A stretch of 64,000 bases of DNA from the NCBI GenBank assembly GCA_036280655.1, contig DASUQI010000039.1, forward strand, positions 25,076-89,075. The letters run 5' to 3'. A program made the position numbers and the translations under genes. The notes beneath the pieces were generated by a model. It made no database searches and had not been told where the DNA came from. It worked only from the letters and a program-made list of their open reading frames with translations. The DNA comes from DASSJM01 sp036280655 (lineage in GTDB: Bacteria > Actinomycetota > UBA4738 > HRBIN12). Numbering within the stretch: position 1 is the stretch's first letter; each line of letters opens with the position of its first letter. Shown here in pieces: positions 7,581-16,655 of the stretch.

Positions 7581-8924
7581 GTGGAGACGCCGAAGACCCA
7601 GGACCGATCCCGATCTTGGTTCGCTCGCGGGACCGAGATCCTCGCTCGGATCGGGGCGGACCCCCGGGACGACGACGAGCTGCGCCAGAAGAAGGCGCTC
7701 CTCGTCTTGCTCGCGGTCCTCATCGCTCCCGTGTCCGTCATCTGGGGCATCCTGTATCTCTCCCTCGGCTCGGCGGTGGGCATCGCGCCCCTCGTCTACT
7801 GCGCCATCTCGGTCGCGTCCCTGGTGGTGTTCGCGCGCACCAGGAACTTCCGGTTCCTGCTCGTCGCCCAGCTCCTGGCGATCCTCGTGGCGCCGACGGC
7901 CGGCGGTCAGATGCTGGTGGGGGGGTTCCTCCCCTCCGGCGCCGTCGGGCTCTGGGGGATCCTTGCTCCGCTGGGGGCGCTCGTCTTCCTCGAGGTGAGT
8001 CAGGCCGTCCGCTGGTTCGTCGCGTTCCTGTTCGTCTTCCTGCTGACGGGGATCCTCGGCGAGGTGCTCTTCCCCGATGCCGACCTCCCGTTGTGGTTCA
8101 CGAGCATGATGCTCGCGCTGAACGTCGTCGGCGTCGCTTCCGTTTCGTTCATGTTGCTCGCGACCTTCGCCCACCAGCGAAACGAGGCACTCACGGCGCT
8201 CAGGGCGGAGCAGGCGAAGTCCGAGGCCCTCCTCCTGAACGTCCTGCCGCGCCCGATCGCCGAGCGACTGAAGGCCGCCACCCAGACGATCGCCGACCAT
8301 TTCGACGAGGCCTCCATCCTGTTCGCCGACGTGGTGGACTTCACCCCGCTCTCCGAGCGTCTTCCCCCCACCCACGTCGTCGGCATCCTCGACCAGCTCT
8401 TCTCCCGCTTCGACGCGCTCGTGGAGCGGCACGGGCTCGAGAAGGTCAAGACGATCGGCGACTGCTACATGGCGTCCTCGGGCGTGCCCGATCCGTCCCC
8501 GGACCACGCGCACCGGGCCGCGCTGCTCGCGCTGGACATGCGGGAGGCCGTCGCGACCTCGAAGGTAGCCGGGCGGTCGGGTCTGCAACTGAGGATCGGG
8601 ATCAACTCCGGGCCGGTCGTCGCCGGCGTGATCGGCACGAAACGCTTCCTCTACGACCTGTGGGGCGACGCCGTGAACATCGCGAGCCGCATGGAATCCC
8701 ACGGCACGCCCGGCGAGATCCAGATCACGCGGGAGACGTACGAGCTGTTGAAGGGCGAGTTCGTCTGCCGGCCACGGGGAACGATCCCGGTCAAGGGGAA
8801 GGGCGAGGTCGAGACCTGGTACCTCGTCGAGTCACGGTCGGACGACCGGCGAACCGAGAGCGGCGACGTCTCGGAGCCGGCGATGCATGGTCAAGACCCG
8901 GCCGAGCCCCCTCCACCCGGATAG
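7581..8924 (+). CDS. Membrane-anchored class III adenylate cyclase
   Basis: A 447-residue protein: about six transmembrane helices (residues ~40-196), a short coiled linker (EALTALRAEQAKSEALLLNVLP) and a class III cyclase domain (~240-425). Metal aspartates are in FADVVDFT (Asp250 and Asp253). VKTIGDCYMA supplies Lys and YDLWGDAVN Asp, the pair that selects adenine, so the product is likely cAMP. The arginine/asparagine region is DAVNIASRM. GTG start with AGAGGTGAAG upstream. The MFS protein with a cyclic-nucleotide domain at 14319-15998 is a candidate receptor. It converges on mscL. Confidence 0.87.
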   Translation: METPKTQDRSRSWFARGTEILARIGADPRDDDELRQKKALLVLLAVLIAPVSVIWGILYLSLGSAVGIAPLVYCAISVASLVVFARTRNFRFLLVAQLLAILVAPTAGGQMLVGGFLPSGAVGLWGILAPLGALVFLEVSQAVRWFVAFLFVFLLTGILGEVLFPDADLPLWFTSMMLALNVVGVASVSFMLLATFAHQRNEALTALRAEQAKSEALLLNVLPRPIAERLKAATQTIADHFDEASILFADVVDFTPLSERLPPTHVVGILDQLFSRFDALVERHGLEKVKTIGDCYMASSGVPDPSPDHAHRAALLALDMREAVATSKVAGRSGLQLRIGINSGPVVAGVIGTKRFLYDLWGDAVNIASRMESHGTPGEIQITRETYELLKGEFVCRPRGTIPVKGKGEVETWYLVESRSDDRRTESGDVSEPAMHGQDPAEPPPPG

Positions 8925-8969
8925 CACGCCCGTTGCCGGCCGGACAGAAGGATCGGGATGCCGTCCGGT

Positions 8970-9359
8970 TCATCCGCTGTTCACGAGCTGCGACGTGCAG
9001 TTCGGGCAGCGCGTGGCCTCGAGCGAGATCTCGCTCCGACAGTAGTCGCAGACCTTCGTGGTGGGATCCGGTGTCTTCTGCATCCGGTTGTACGACTTGA
9101 CGATCAGGAACAGGATCCAGGCGATGATCACGAAGTTGACTACGGCGGCAAGGAATGTCCCGTACGGGATCGGCGTGTCGTTCACGGTCCAGGTGAGGTC
9201 GTCGAACGACACCTCGCTGCCGAAGATCGCGGCGATGAAACTCAGGATCACGTCCGTGAACGCCAACACCACCGCGCCGAAGGCCACTGCCAAGATGAAC
9301 GCGACCGCGATCTGGACGAGGTTCCCTCTCGTGACGAAGTCGCGGAACTCCCTGAGCAT
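8970..9359 (-). CDS. mscL: Large-conductance mechanosensitive channel MscL
   Basis: A 129-residue MscL. The N-terminal amphipathic helix and TM1 (FVTRGNLVQIAVAFILAVAF) and TM2 (FLAAVVNFVIIAWILFLIV) are typical. MscL forms a pentameric emergency valve that opens on hypo-osmotic shock. The C-terminus is unusual in carrying two CxxC pairs (VCDYCRSEI and RCPNCTSQL), a probable zinc ribbon replacing the standard cytoplasmic helix tail. GGGAGGAGGCTC precedes the ATG. Confidence 0.93.
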   Translation of the reverse strand: MLREFRDFVTRGNLVQIAVAFILAVAFGAVVLAFTDVILSFIAAIFGSEVSFDDLTWTVNDTPIPYGTFLAAVVNFVIIAWILFLIVKSYNRMQKTPDPTTKVCDYCRSEISLEATRCPNCTSQLVNSG

Positions 9360-9652
9360 GTGAGCCTCCTCCCGACCCGATCACTTCCGGTCCCGACGGC
9401 TTGTCATCGACCGTGACGCCGACGCGATCACCACCGGCCGGATGGGCCGCCGGCTTGGGCGCTTCGGTGTGACGCGAGGGGCCTACCCACCTCGAGGGTG
9501 GCTACACGTCGAGCTGCGCCTCGAACTCGGGCAGGAACCGCTGCGCGTAGCTCGCGACGAAGAACTCTCGGGCGCGCTCCAACGCCTCCCGGCGTCCTTC
9601 CCGACCGCCCGCTGCGCTCGCGTCGTCCGGATCACCCGCGGCGGAGCTGTTT

Positions 9653-11251
9653 TCAGGCCGCCTCGACGCTGGTCATGTCCTCATCGTCACCGATCGGCCG
9701 AGAACCGCCGCGCGTGCGACCGATCGCGATCGCCGCGAACACCGCGAGCGCGAAGGCTCCGAGCGCACTGATCGCGGAGGTGATGTGCACGCCCCGGACG
9801 AACGCCGCCTCCGCAGCCTCGAGCAGCGGCTGCGCGAGGTCGCTCGGCAGGTGCGAAGCCACCTCGACGGCACCACCGAGCGTGTCCTGCGCCACCGCGG
9901 CGGCGTCCGCGGGGACCTCGGCCGAGATACCGTCGGCCACACCGCTGCGATACACGGCCAGCCCGATGCTGCCGAACAGCGCGATCCCGAGCGCCCCGCC
10001 GAGCTCGGCCGCTGTCTCCGAGATGCCCGCCGCCGCACCCGCGCGCGTGGGTGGCGCCGACCCGATGATCAGGTCGTTCGTGAGCGTGAACACTGGAGCG
10101 GTCCCAAGCGAGAACAGCACCGAGCCTGTCACGATCATCGCGAACCCGGACGTCGGCTCGACCTGCGTGAAGACGGCGAACCCCGACGCGGCGAGCACGA
10201 GCCCCGCGGCCATGATCGTGGCAGGGGGCCAGCGCTTCGCGAGCCGCGGGGTCACCTGGGAGCCGACGACGAACGCGAGCGCCCAGGGCAGCGTCCAGAG
10301 CCCGGCCTCGAGCGGCGACAAGCCCACCACCAGTTGCAGGAATTGCGGGAGGAAGAGGAACCCGCCGAACACCATGAGGATGCCGACCCCGTAGAGGAAC
10401 AGCGAGGAGATGAAGGCAGGGACACGGAACAGGTTCAGGTCGATCAGCGGATCGGCGAGTCGGCGCTGCCGCCGGACGAACGCAAGGCCGATCACCAGAC
10501 CGAACGCGATCGTGGCCACCGGCAGCCACCCCATGCCGTTTTGAGCGAACTCCTTGAGGCCGTAGATCACGGCGAGGACGGCGACGAGCGACAGGAAGGC
10601 GCTCGTGAGGTCCAGCCTCCCGGCTTCGGGATCCTTGTATTCAGGCAGGAGTCGTGGTCCGAGGATCAACAGCAGCACCATCACCGGGACGTTCACCAGG
10701 AACGCGGCACCCCACCAGAAGAACTCGAGCACGAGGCCGCCGAGGAGCGGTCCGATCGCCGCGCCCACCGAGAAGCTCGTGATCCAGATCGCGATCGCCC
10801 GGGTCCGCTCGTCCGGATCGAGGAACATGTTGCGGATCAACGACAGGGTCGACGGCGCGATCGTCGCTCCGGCCACTCCGAGTAGGGCGCGGGTCCCGAT
10901 CAGCATCTCCGAGCTGCTCGACAGAGCCGCGAGCACCGAGGCCGCGCCGAACGCGGCCGCCCCGATCATCAGGAGCCGGCGACGGCCGATCCGGTCCCCG
11001 AGCGTGCCCATCGTGATCAGTGAGCCGGCGACGACGAAGCCGTAGATGTCGATGATCCACAGGAGCTGAGTGCTGCTCGGCTGGAGGTCCGCGCTGATCT
11101 CGGGGATCGCGAGGTGCAGGACCGTGAGGTCCATCACGTACAGCATGCAGGCGAGCGCGATCGCGCCGAGCCCGACCCACTCGCGCCGGGTCGCCTTCGG
11201 CGGCGCTTCGGCCGTCGTGTCCATGGCGTTCGCAACGGCATCCGACGTCAA
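9653..11251 (-). CDS. MFS transporter, DHA2 (14-TM drug efflux) family
   Basis: A 532-residue, roughly 14-helix major facilitator of the QacA/EmrB/SmvA type. Signs are LTVLHLAIPEIS in helix 1, the loop GTLGDRIGRRRLLM (motif A) and the antiporter motif C region SVGAAIGPLLGGLVLE. It most likely exports cationic or amphipathic drugs using the proton gradient; the substrate is not predictable. TTG at 11251 is preferred because CGGAGGAATGCC provides a good ribosome site. The TTG overlaps the TGA of the AHSA1 remnant (TTGA), implying former translational coupling to an SRPBCC protein. Confidence 0.87.
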   Translation of the reverse strand: MTSDAVANAMDTTAEAPPKATRREWVGLGAIALACMLYVMDLTVLHLAIPEISADLQPSSTQLLWIIDIYGFVVAGSLITMGTLGDRIGRRRLLMIGAAAFGAASVLAALSSSSEMLIGTRALLGVAGATIAPSTLSLIRNMFLDPDERTRAIAIWITSFSVGAAIGPLLGGLVLEFFWWGAAFLVNVPVMVLLLILGPRLLPEYKDPEAGRLDLTSAFLSLVAVLAVIYGLKEFAQNGMGWLPVATIAFGLVIGLAFVRRQRRLADPLIDLNLFRVPAFISSLFLYGVGILMVFGGFLFLPQFLQLVVGLSPLEAGLWTLPWALAFVVGSQVTPRLAKRWPPATIMAAGLVLAASGFAVFTQVEPTSGFAMIVTGSVLFSLGTAPVFTLTNDLIIGSAPPTRAGAAAGISETAAELGGALGIALFGSIGLAVYRSGVADGISAEVPADAAAVAQDTLGGAVEVASHLPSDLAQPLLEAAEAAFVRGVHITSAISALGAFALAVFAAIAIGRTRGGSRPIGDDEDMTSVEAA

Positions 11252-11451
11252 GGCATTCCTCCGTTTCGAGCAGCAACCGTAGAGGCGACGACCCGCTCGA
11301 GGGAACCGACGATGCTCGGCCAGCCGCTCTCGATGCCGTCCCGGTCCTCCCGGCGCTCGAAGCCTTCCCGGCGGATCGTCAAGACCGTCTTCCCGGCTCG
11401 CTCCTCGAACGTGATCGTCACGATGGTCTCCACGGTGTGGCTGATGTCCAC
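11248..11451 (-). pseudogene. C-terminal remnant of an AHSA1/SRPBCC protein
   Basis: This 67-codon frame reads ISHTVETIVTITFEERAGKT, then REGFERREDRDGIESGWPSI and LERVVAS, the last strand and long helix of AHSA1-type SRPBCC domains. The first two thirds of the fold are missing; the DNA upstream (11452-11631) encodes only scraps, one of which (LAELERVIDGDVILPG) resembles the N-terminus of FAD-linked oxidases. Its TGA overlaps the TTG of the MFS gene. Confidence 0.5.
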
Positions 11452-11631
11452 CAGGAACAGACTGGATCGGAGGACGATACTGTTCGGTCGGTCGACCTCG
11501 CGGGGCCCCGCCGCCTTCGAGGATGCCGCTCGTGTGTCGAGCGGGGGCCTGGAGATCCTCGGGCGGAGGCGATACCGGGGAGGATCACGTCCCCGTCGAT
11601 GACGCGTTCGAGCTCCGCCAGGCGTCGCTCG

Positions 11632-12621
11632 TCACGGCAGGATGCGCGGCAGCCCGAAGTGCCGAAGCACGCTCGGGTCGAATCGGGTGAGCGCGCCGAT
11701 GCGTTCCCCCGTGAACGTGACGACCATCAGGCTGGTCGCGCGGAACACGTCTCCGGTGACGTCGCGCGAGTAGAAGGCGAGCGCAGGCTGCCCGTTGGCT
11801 CGGGTCTGGACGAGGCGGCGGCGACCGGGGCGGGCGGCGACGAACGCGTAGAAGCGCCTGGCCTCCTCGCGACCGATGAATTCGAGCGGGAGCGGCGGCA
11901 TGCTCAGCCGGACGTCGTCGGCGAGCAGGGCGACGATGCCGTCGACGTCGTTCGCCTCGAACGCGGCCGCGAGCGCCTCCACCAGCCGGCGCTCGGCCGG
12001 GGAATCGGGCCGGGGTGGCGCTTCGACCTGGGGGCGGTTCTCGAGCGTGGCGCGGGCACGCTTGAGCGCGCTCGTCACCGAGTCCAGCGACGTCTCGAGC
12101 ATCTCGGCCACCTCGGCCGCCCGGAACCCGAGCACGTCCCGCAGGATCAGCACGGCCCGCTGGCGCGCCGGCAGGAGCTGGAGCGCCGTAACGAAGGCCA
12201 GGGAGATGGCCTCCTTGGTCTCGTAGCGCGCCTCGGGGTCGGGCGGACCACCGAGCTCGTTCTCGATCAGCACGTCCGGATAGGGGTCGAGCCAGAGCGG
12301 TTCGGCGCTCCGCGTCGGCTCGAGGATCGAGACGTTCGGCGGCATCTCGATCTGCGGTCGCCGCCTAGCCGCCCGGAGCATGTTGAGGGCACGGTTGGTC
12401 GCCACCGAGTAGAGCCACGTGCGGACCGAGGCTCGCTCCTCGAATCCCCTCAGGCCGCGCCAGGCCGCGAGCAGCGTCTCCTGCATCGCGTCCTCCGCGT
12501 CCTGCAGCGACCCGAGGATCCGGTAGCAGTGCACGTGCAGCTCCGCCCGGAAGGGCTCGACCATCTCGTGGAACGCGTCCTGATCGCCGGCCTTGGCCCG
12601 GGCGACGAGCTCCGTGCTCAC
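11632..12621 (-). CDS. ECF sigma factor with C-terminal SnoaL-like domain (SigX5/SigG type)
   Basis: A 329-residue sigma factor. Region 2 includes YRILGSLQDAEDAMQETLLA and TWLYSVATNRALNML; region 4 includes LPARQRAVLILRDVLGFRA and the helix VAEMLETSLDSVTSALKRA. Residues ~210-329 form a SnoaL/NTF2-like domain (FEANDVDGIVALLADDVRL) that in this class replaces the separate anti-sigma factor. GTG start. It is divergent from the SDR-DUF899 pair, a plausible target since DUF899 genes often sit beside such sigma factors, but no promoter was confirmed. Confidence 0.9.
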   Translation of the reverse strand: MSTELVARAKAGDQDAFHEMVEPFRAELHVHCYRILGSLQDAEDAMQETLLAAWRGLRGFEERASVRTWLYSVATNRALNMLRAARRRPQIEMPPNVSILEPTRSAEPLWLDPYPDVLIENELGGPPDPEARYETKEAISLAFVTALQLLPARQRAVLILRDVLGFRAAEVAEMLETSLDSVTSALKRARATLENRPQVEAPPRPDSPAERRLVEALAAAFEANDVDGIVALLADDVRLSMPPLPLEFIGREEARRFYAFVAARPGRRRLVQTRANGQPALAFYSRDVTGDVFRATSLMVVTFTGERIGALTRFDPSVLRHFGLPRILP

Positions 12622-12753
12622 GGTCCCATCCTCCCACCACCGCTCGACCTACTCCCTGGGGGTGTGCGCCCCCGTTCGATCAGATAGACACCCCGCTCGC
12701 CGAAAGATGGGCGCACCGCCCAGTTCCGCGGCCCGGCGGTGTCCACCCCGAGC

Positions 12754-13542
12754 ATGAGGCTGAAGAACAAGGTCGCGGTGATCTACGGAGCCGGTGGTGC
12801 GATCGGCGGCGCCGTCGCGCACGCCTTCGCGTCCGAGGGAGCCCGTCTCTTCCTCGCCGGCCGCTCCCTCGCATCCGTCGAGATCGTCGCCGGGGACGTC
12901 GTTGCCGCGGGCGGATCGGCCGAGGCGGCGGAGGTCGACGCGCTCGACGAGCAGGCCGTGGACGAACATCTCGGGGCCGTGGTCGATCGGGCAGGCCGCA
13001 TCGACATCTCGTTCAACGCGATCGGCGTCCCGAACCCGAAGATCCGCGCGCCCCTCGTCGACCTCGACGTCGAGCGGTTCTCGGTCCCGATCGCGACCTA
13101 CACGAGGTCGTACTTCCTGACCGCTCGCCTCGCCGCCCGACGGATGGTCCCGGCCGGAGCGGGGGTGATCATGACCGTCACCGCGACGCCTTCCCGCACC
13201 GGCGTCCCCTTCGTCGGAGGAAGCGGTCCTGCGATGGCGGCCGTGGAGGCGCTCACGCGGGGGCTGTCGGCCGAGCTCGCACCCCAGGGGATCCGCGTGG
13301 TCGGTCTGCGACCGCAGGGCATCCCGGAGACGGATCGGATCAGGGACGGCTTCGCGTCCTACGCCGAGGCATCGGGGATGACCCGGGAGCAGTTCCACGA
13401 CGCGCTCGCGAGCCGGACCCACACACGCCGGCTCTCGACACTGGCGGAGGTCGCCGACGCAGCGGTCTTCGTGGCCTCCGACGAGGCGAGCGGCTTGACG
13501 GGAACGACCGTGAACCTGGCGATGGGCAGCCTGGATGATTGA
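12754..13542 (+). CDS. SDR family oxidoreductase, atypical active site
   Basis: A 262-residue Rossmann protein. The nucleotide loop is YGAGGAIGGAVAHAF (TGxxxGxG variant), and FNAIG stands for the usual NNAG. The catalytic Tyr-x3-Lys is missing: the equivalent helix reads GGSGPAMAAVEALTRG, without Tyr or Lys. Activity is therefore doubtful or unconventional. ATG at 12754 gives the standard SDR N-terminus (MRLKNKVAVIYGAGG); GTG at 12739 is possible. It is followed 12 nt later by the DUF899 gene and is divergent from the ECF sigma gene. Confidence 0.8.
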   Translation: MRLKNKVAVIYGAGGAIGGAVAHAFASEGARLFLAGRSLASVEIVAGDVVAAGGSAEAAEVDALDEQAVDEHLGAVVDRAGRIDISFNAIGVPNPKIRAPLVDLDVERFSVPIATYTRSYFLTARLAARRMVPAGAGVIMTVTATPSRTGVPFVGGSGPAMAAVEALTRGLSAELAPQGIRVVGLRPQGIPETDRIRDGFASYAEASGMTREQFHDALASRTHTRRLSTLAEVADAAVFVASDEASGLTGTTVNLAMGSLDD

Positions 13543-13554
13543 AGGAGGAGAAGG

Positions 13555-14322
13555 ATGACCGATCACGCGATCGCGACACGTGAGGCGTGGCTCGCGGCAC
13601 GCGAGGAACTGCTCAAGCGCGAGAAGGAGCACACCCGGCTGGGAGACGAGATCGCGCAACTGCGTCGGAACCTGCCCTGGGTGCGCTTGGAGAAGGACTA
13701 CCGCTTCGATACGGACGACGGGGAGAAGTCGCTCGTGGATCTGTTCGACGAGCGATCCCAGCTGCTCGTCTACCACTTCATGTTCGGACCGACCTACGAG
13801 GCCGGGTGCCCGGTCAACTCATCGATCGCCGACTCGATCGACGGCGTCGTCCCACACCTGCGCGCTCGCGACGCGACGCTGACCCTCGTCTCGCAGGCAC
13901 CGATCGGGAAACTTCAGGGCTACAAGCGCCGCATGGGCTGGAGCATCCCCTGGGTCTCGTCGTCGCCGGGCGACTTCAACATCGACCTCGGCTCCTCGCA
14001 GACGGAGGAGCAGTCTCGCGAGGCCGTGGCGCAGGTCTCGCTGCCCGGCCGGGACGTCGGCGACGCCTTCCCCCCGGTCGTCGAACACAACGCTCGCGCG
14101 ACGGGGACCGACATCGTCGGCTACCTCACCGAGAGCCCCGGGTTCAGCACGTTCGTCAGGGACGGCGACGACGTGTACCACGCGTACTCGACGACCTGGC
14201 GCGGGTTGGAGTTCGTGATGACCTACTACCCGATCCTCGATCACGCACCGAAGGGTCGCGGTGAAAGCGATGAGGACTGGCAGACCTGGATCCGCCGGCA
14301 CGACGAGTATGCGGGCGCTTAG
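13555..14322 (+). CDS. DUF899 family thioredoxin-like protein
   Basis: A 255-residue DUF899 protein: an N-terminal helix with AREELLKREKEHTR, the strand motif LLVYHFMFGPTYEAGCPVNSS that carries the only conserved cysteine, and YHAYSTTWRGLEFVMTYYPI near the C-terminus. The fold is thioredoxin-like but there is no CxxC. The function is unproven; members are linked to detoxification loci. GGAGGAGAAGG lies before the ATG, 12 nt after the SDR stop. Its last codons overlap the convergent MFS gene by 4 nt. Confidence 0.87.
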   Translation: MTDHAIATREAWLAAREELLKREKEHTRLGDEIAQLRRNLPWVRLEKDYRFDTDDGEKSLVDLFDERSQLLVYHFMFGPTYEAGCPVNSSIADSIDGVVPHLRARDATLTLVSQAPIGKLQGYKRRMGWSIPWVSSSPGDFNIDLGSSQTEEQSREAVAQVSLPGRDVGDAFPPVVEHNARATGTDIVGYLTESPGFSTFVRDGDDVYHAYSTTWRGLEFVMTYYPILDHAPKGRGESDEDWQTWIRRHDEYAGA

Positions 14323-15998
14323 CCTCGATCCGGCGGGTCGAGCACTTCCGGAGGCGACGAGGCGGCCTCGTCCTCGAGCATCCGTTCCTCGATCTCGGGT
14401 TCCGCGGCCTTCCGGATCACCGGATGACCCACCACCTCCTCGAGGAAGTCCGCGCGTTCGAGCTCGAGGACCGTGACCGGCGTCTTGGCCGTCACCGTCG
14501 CCGTCCGGGGGACGTCGCGGAGCAGGGCGATCTCTCCGAAGAAGTTCCCTGTCCCGAGCGTGGCCACCGGCTGGCCGTCGACGGTGACGTCCACCTCGCC
14601 CTCCTCGACGACGTAGAACCGGTCGCCGGGGTCGCCTTGGCGCACGATCACCTTCCCGGTGGGAACCTCGATCCGTTTCATCCGATCCGCGATGCCCTCG
14701 ATCGCGTGCGGATTCAGCGCGTCGAACAGGTCGACGGACGCGAGCAGCGCGAGCTCCCGCTCGGGGATCTCGATCTCCCGGTCCACCGCCCGGATCCGGC
14801 CGCGCAGAAAGAGGATCCCGACGGGGAGGAGCAGCCCGGCCACGAGGGTGCCGCCGCGGATCCCCAACCACGCCACCAGGATCGGTGCGAGGGCCGCCCC
14901 CAAGGCGGAGCCGGCCTGATTCACGCCCTCGAGGACCCCGAACACGCGCGTCAGGACGTGATCGGGCACGACGCGCTGCAGGAGCGTGCGTCCCGCCATG
15001 TCCGCCCGGCCGTACCCGGACTCGGCCACGACGAGGACCGCCGCGCCGAGCACGGCCACGGCGACGAACGCCAGGGTCGACGTCCCGAACCCGAACACGA
15101 GCAGCCCGACCGCCAGCGCGCCCGCGGCGCGCGGCTGCCCGACGAGTCGCAGGCCCCAGATCCCTCCGATGATCCCGCCGGCGCCACGCGCCGCCCAGAG
15201 GTAGCCGGCTGCGGACTCCGGCAACCCGAACAACCCCAGGGCGATGACGATCACGAGCACGTCGAGCACCCCGGCGATCACCGACCTGCCGACCAGCAGA
15301 CCCACCACCAGGCGCTGGTCAGGCTCCCTCGCGACCGAGCGGAAGCCGGCCACGGCCTCCCGCAGTGGGTGGCCGCGGATGTGCTCGGCCGGCGGGTGAG
15401 GCTCGAGGCGGACGACGAGCAGGGTGGATCCGAGCAACAGCGCGGCGAAGATCGCGTAGGCGACGTCCACGCCTCCGTGCTGGACCAGGACGCCCCCGAT
15501 CGCCGGGCCGACCAGCGCCCCGGCCCCGTGGATCGATCCGGCAAGGGCGTTCGCCCCGATGAGCTCGTCCGGGGAGTGGGAGAGCTGGGGGAACAGCGCC
15601 GACTGCGCCGGGCGGGTCAGCGTCATGCTCGCCGTCACGACCGCGAGCAGCGCATAGACGACGACGGCCGAGACGCCCGAGAACAATGCGGCGGCGGTGC
15701 CGGCCACGGACACGGTCTGGATCGCATAGCCGATGAGGAGCGCCCGTTCCCGAGGCATCCGGTCTCCGAGGACCGAGGCCACGGGGGCGACGACCGCGGA
15801 GGTGATGAGCGAGATCACCGCGACGATGCCCGTCTCCGCGGCGCCGCCGCGTTCGAAGGCGAAGACGAAGATCGAGACGCGCGTTCCCCACTTCGCGACG
15901 ACGAAGAGCGAGTCGGCGAGCTCGACGCGCCGGAGCTGCGGGTTCGCGAACACCGCCCGGACGGCGGCGACCGACCGGGACCCGCGCCATCGCCCCAT
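14319..15998 (-). CDS. MFS-type membrane protein fused to a cyclic-nucleotide-binding domain
   Basis: A ~559-residue protein. Residues ~10-410 form a 12-helix MFS core (PQLRRVELADSLFVVAKWG at the start, GDRMPRERALLIGYA loop). Residues ~415-540 form a CNB domain: LLASVDLFDALNPHAIEGIA, VIVRQGDPGDRFYVVEEGEV and the phosphate-binding cassette FGEIALLRDVPRTATVTA. The cassette retains the Glu and Arg that contact cAMP/cGMP. A transporter or sensor gated by cyclic nucleotides is the simplest reading, with cyclases at 7581 and 26254 as sources. ATG at 15998 is chosen; a GTG six codons upstream is possible. It overlaps the convergent DUF899 gene by 4 nt. Confidence 0.85.
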   Translation of the reverse strand: MGRWRGSRSVAAVRAVFANPQLRRVELADSLFVVAKWGTRVSIFVFAFERGGAAETGIVAVISLITSAVVAPVASVLGDRMPRERALLIGYAIQTVSVAGTAAALFSGVSAVVVYALLAVVTASMTLTRPAQSALFPQLSHSPDELIGANALAGSIHGAGALVGPAIGGVLVQHGGVDVAYAIFAALLLGSTLLVVRLEPHPPAEHIRGHPLREAVAGFRSVAREPDQRLVVGLLVGRSVIAGVLDVLVIVIALGLFGLPESAAGYLWAARGAGGIIGGIWGLRLVGQPRAAGALAVGLLVFGFGTSTLAFVAVAVLGAAVLVVAESGYGRADMAGRTLLQRVVPDHVLTRVFGVLEGVNQAGSALGAALAPILVAWLGIRGGTLVAGLLLPVGILFLRGRIRAVDREIEIPERELALLASVDLFDALNPHAIEGIADRMKRIEVPTGKVIVRQGDPGDRFYVVEEGEVDVTVDGQPVATLGTGNFFGEIALLRDVPRTATVTAKTPVTVLELERADFLEEVVGHPVIRKAAEPEIEERMLEDEAASSPPEVLDPPDRG

Positions 15999-16076
15999 CG
16001 GAGGAGGATGGCACACGCGTGCAACGCGGTCCTAGGCTGTGACCGTGCGACCCGTGTCGAACGCCTTCCTGCTCAC

Positions 16077-16625
16077 ATGGCGGAGGTCTCGGCGACCCTG
16101 ATCGGGTTGTTCCTGGTGGGAGTCCTCTTCTACGTCGAGACGGGCTTCGGGCGGCTCGACCGCGTCCGGACGGCGTTCGAGCCCTACCTGCGGGCCGGTA
16201 CCAGGATCACGCTGATCGTCCTCGCGATCCCCCTCGGGCTCTCACTGAGCCTCGTCGTCCTCGAGCTCGCCTGGAGCAGGGTCCTGTTCGTCGTCCTCTC
16301 GGTGTTGCTGATCGTCGCGAACGTCGACACCGTGCGCCGCATCGGGGAGAGCACGCGCGCGACCCGCTCGACCGGCCTCCTGATCAACGAGGTGGTCACC
16401 ACGCTGCTGACGCTCGTGCTGCTCGTCCTTCCCTGGGCGCTCGGCGGACTCCACCCCGACCGTAAGGACCTCACGTGGGCGATCCTCCTCGCGTTCGCGG
16501 CCGGGTTCCTCAGCATCACGGCGACCGTCCTGTCCGCGTTCAACATCGCGCGGCTCGAGCGAGAGACGCCTCCCGGAGGCGGCGACGACGACCTCGGCGA
16601 GGGTGGAGGGGGCCCGGCCGGCTAA
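16077..16625 (+). CDS. Membrane protein with four TM segments, probable 5' frameshift
   Basis: A 182-residue frame with about four hydrophobic segments (VSATLIGLFLVGVLFYVE, ITLIVLAIPLGLSLSLVVLE, VLFVVLSVLLIVAN and AILLAFAAGFLSITATVLS). Family members I recall start with a short stretch like SNAFLLTW directly before AEVSATLIG. That stretch is present here in another frame from GTG at 16045 (VRPVSNAFLLTW), so one G seems to be missing in ACATGGCGG near 16078. TAGGCT at 16033-16038 would give a leaderless transcript starting at that GTG. The full gene is thus probably 16045-16625. Function unknown. Confidence 0.6.
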   Translation: MAEVSATLIGLFLVGVLFYVETGFGRLDRVRTAFEPYLRAGTRITLIVLAIPLGLSLSLVVLELAWSRVLFVVLSVLLIVANVDTVRRIGESTRATRSTGLLINEVVTTLLTLVLLVLPWALGGLHPDRKDLTWAILLAFAAGFLSITATVLSAFNIARLERETPPGGGDDDLGEGGGGPAG

Positions 16626-16655
16626 CCGAGCCGCCCGGCGGTCGCATCGCGGCGA

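Noticed and set aside
8940..8968. CCGGAC...GTCCGG hairpin between the cyclase and mscL
   Set aside because: Six-bp arms with a 17-nt loop and no T tract; too weak to call a terminator.
9502..9652. Minus-strand open stretch (REFFVASYAQRFLPEFEAQL) after the DHA2 transporter
   Set aside because: It has no start codon of its own and shares bases with the transporter's end; perhaps a gene remnant, but I cannot name a family.
11452..11631. Minus-strand scrap LAELERVIDGDVILPG that resembles the start of FAD-linked oxidases
   Set aside because: Only about 16 codons before the similarity is lost; too little to annotate.
14424..16016. Very long open frame on the plus strand opposite the MFS-CNB gene
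   Set aside because: Its composition is the Arg/Asp/Gly-rich pattern of an antisense shadow in high-GC DNA, while the minus strand has clear MFS and CNB motifs.
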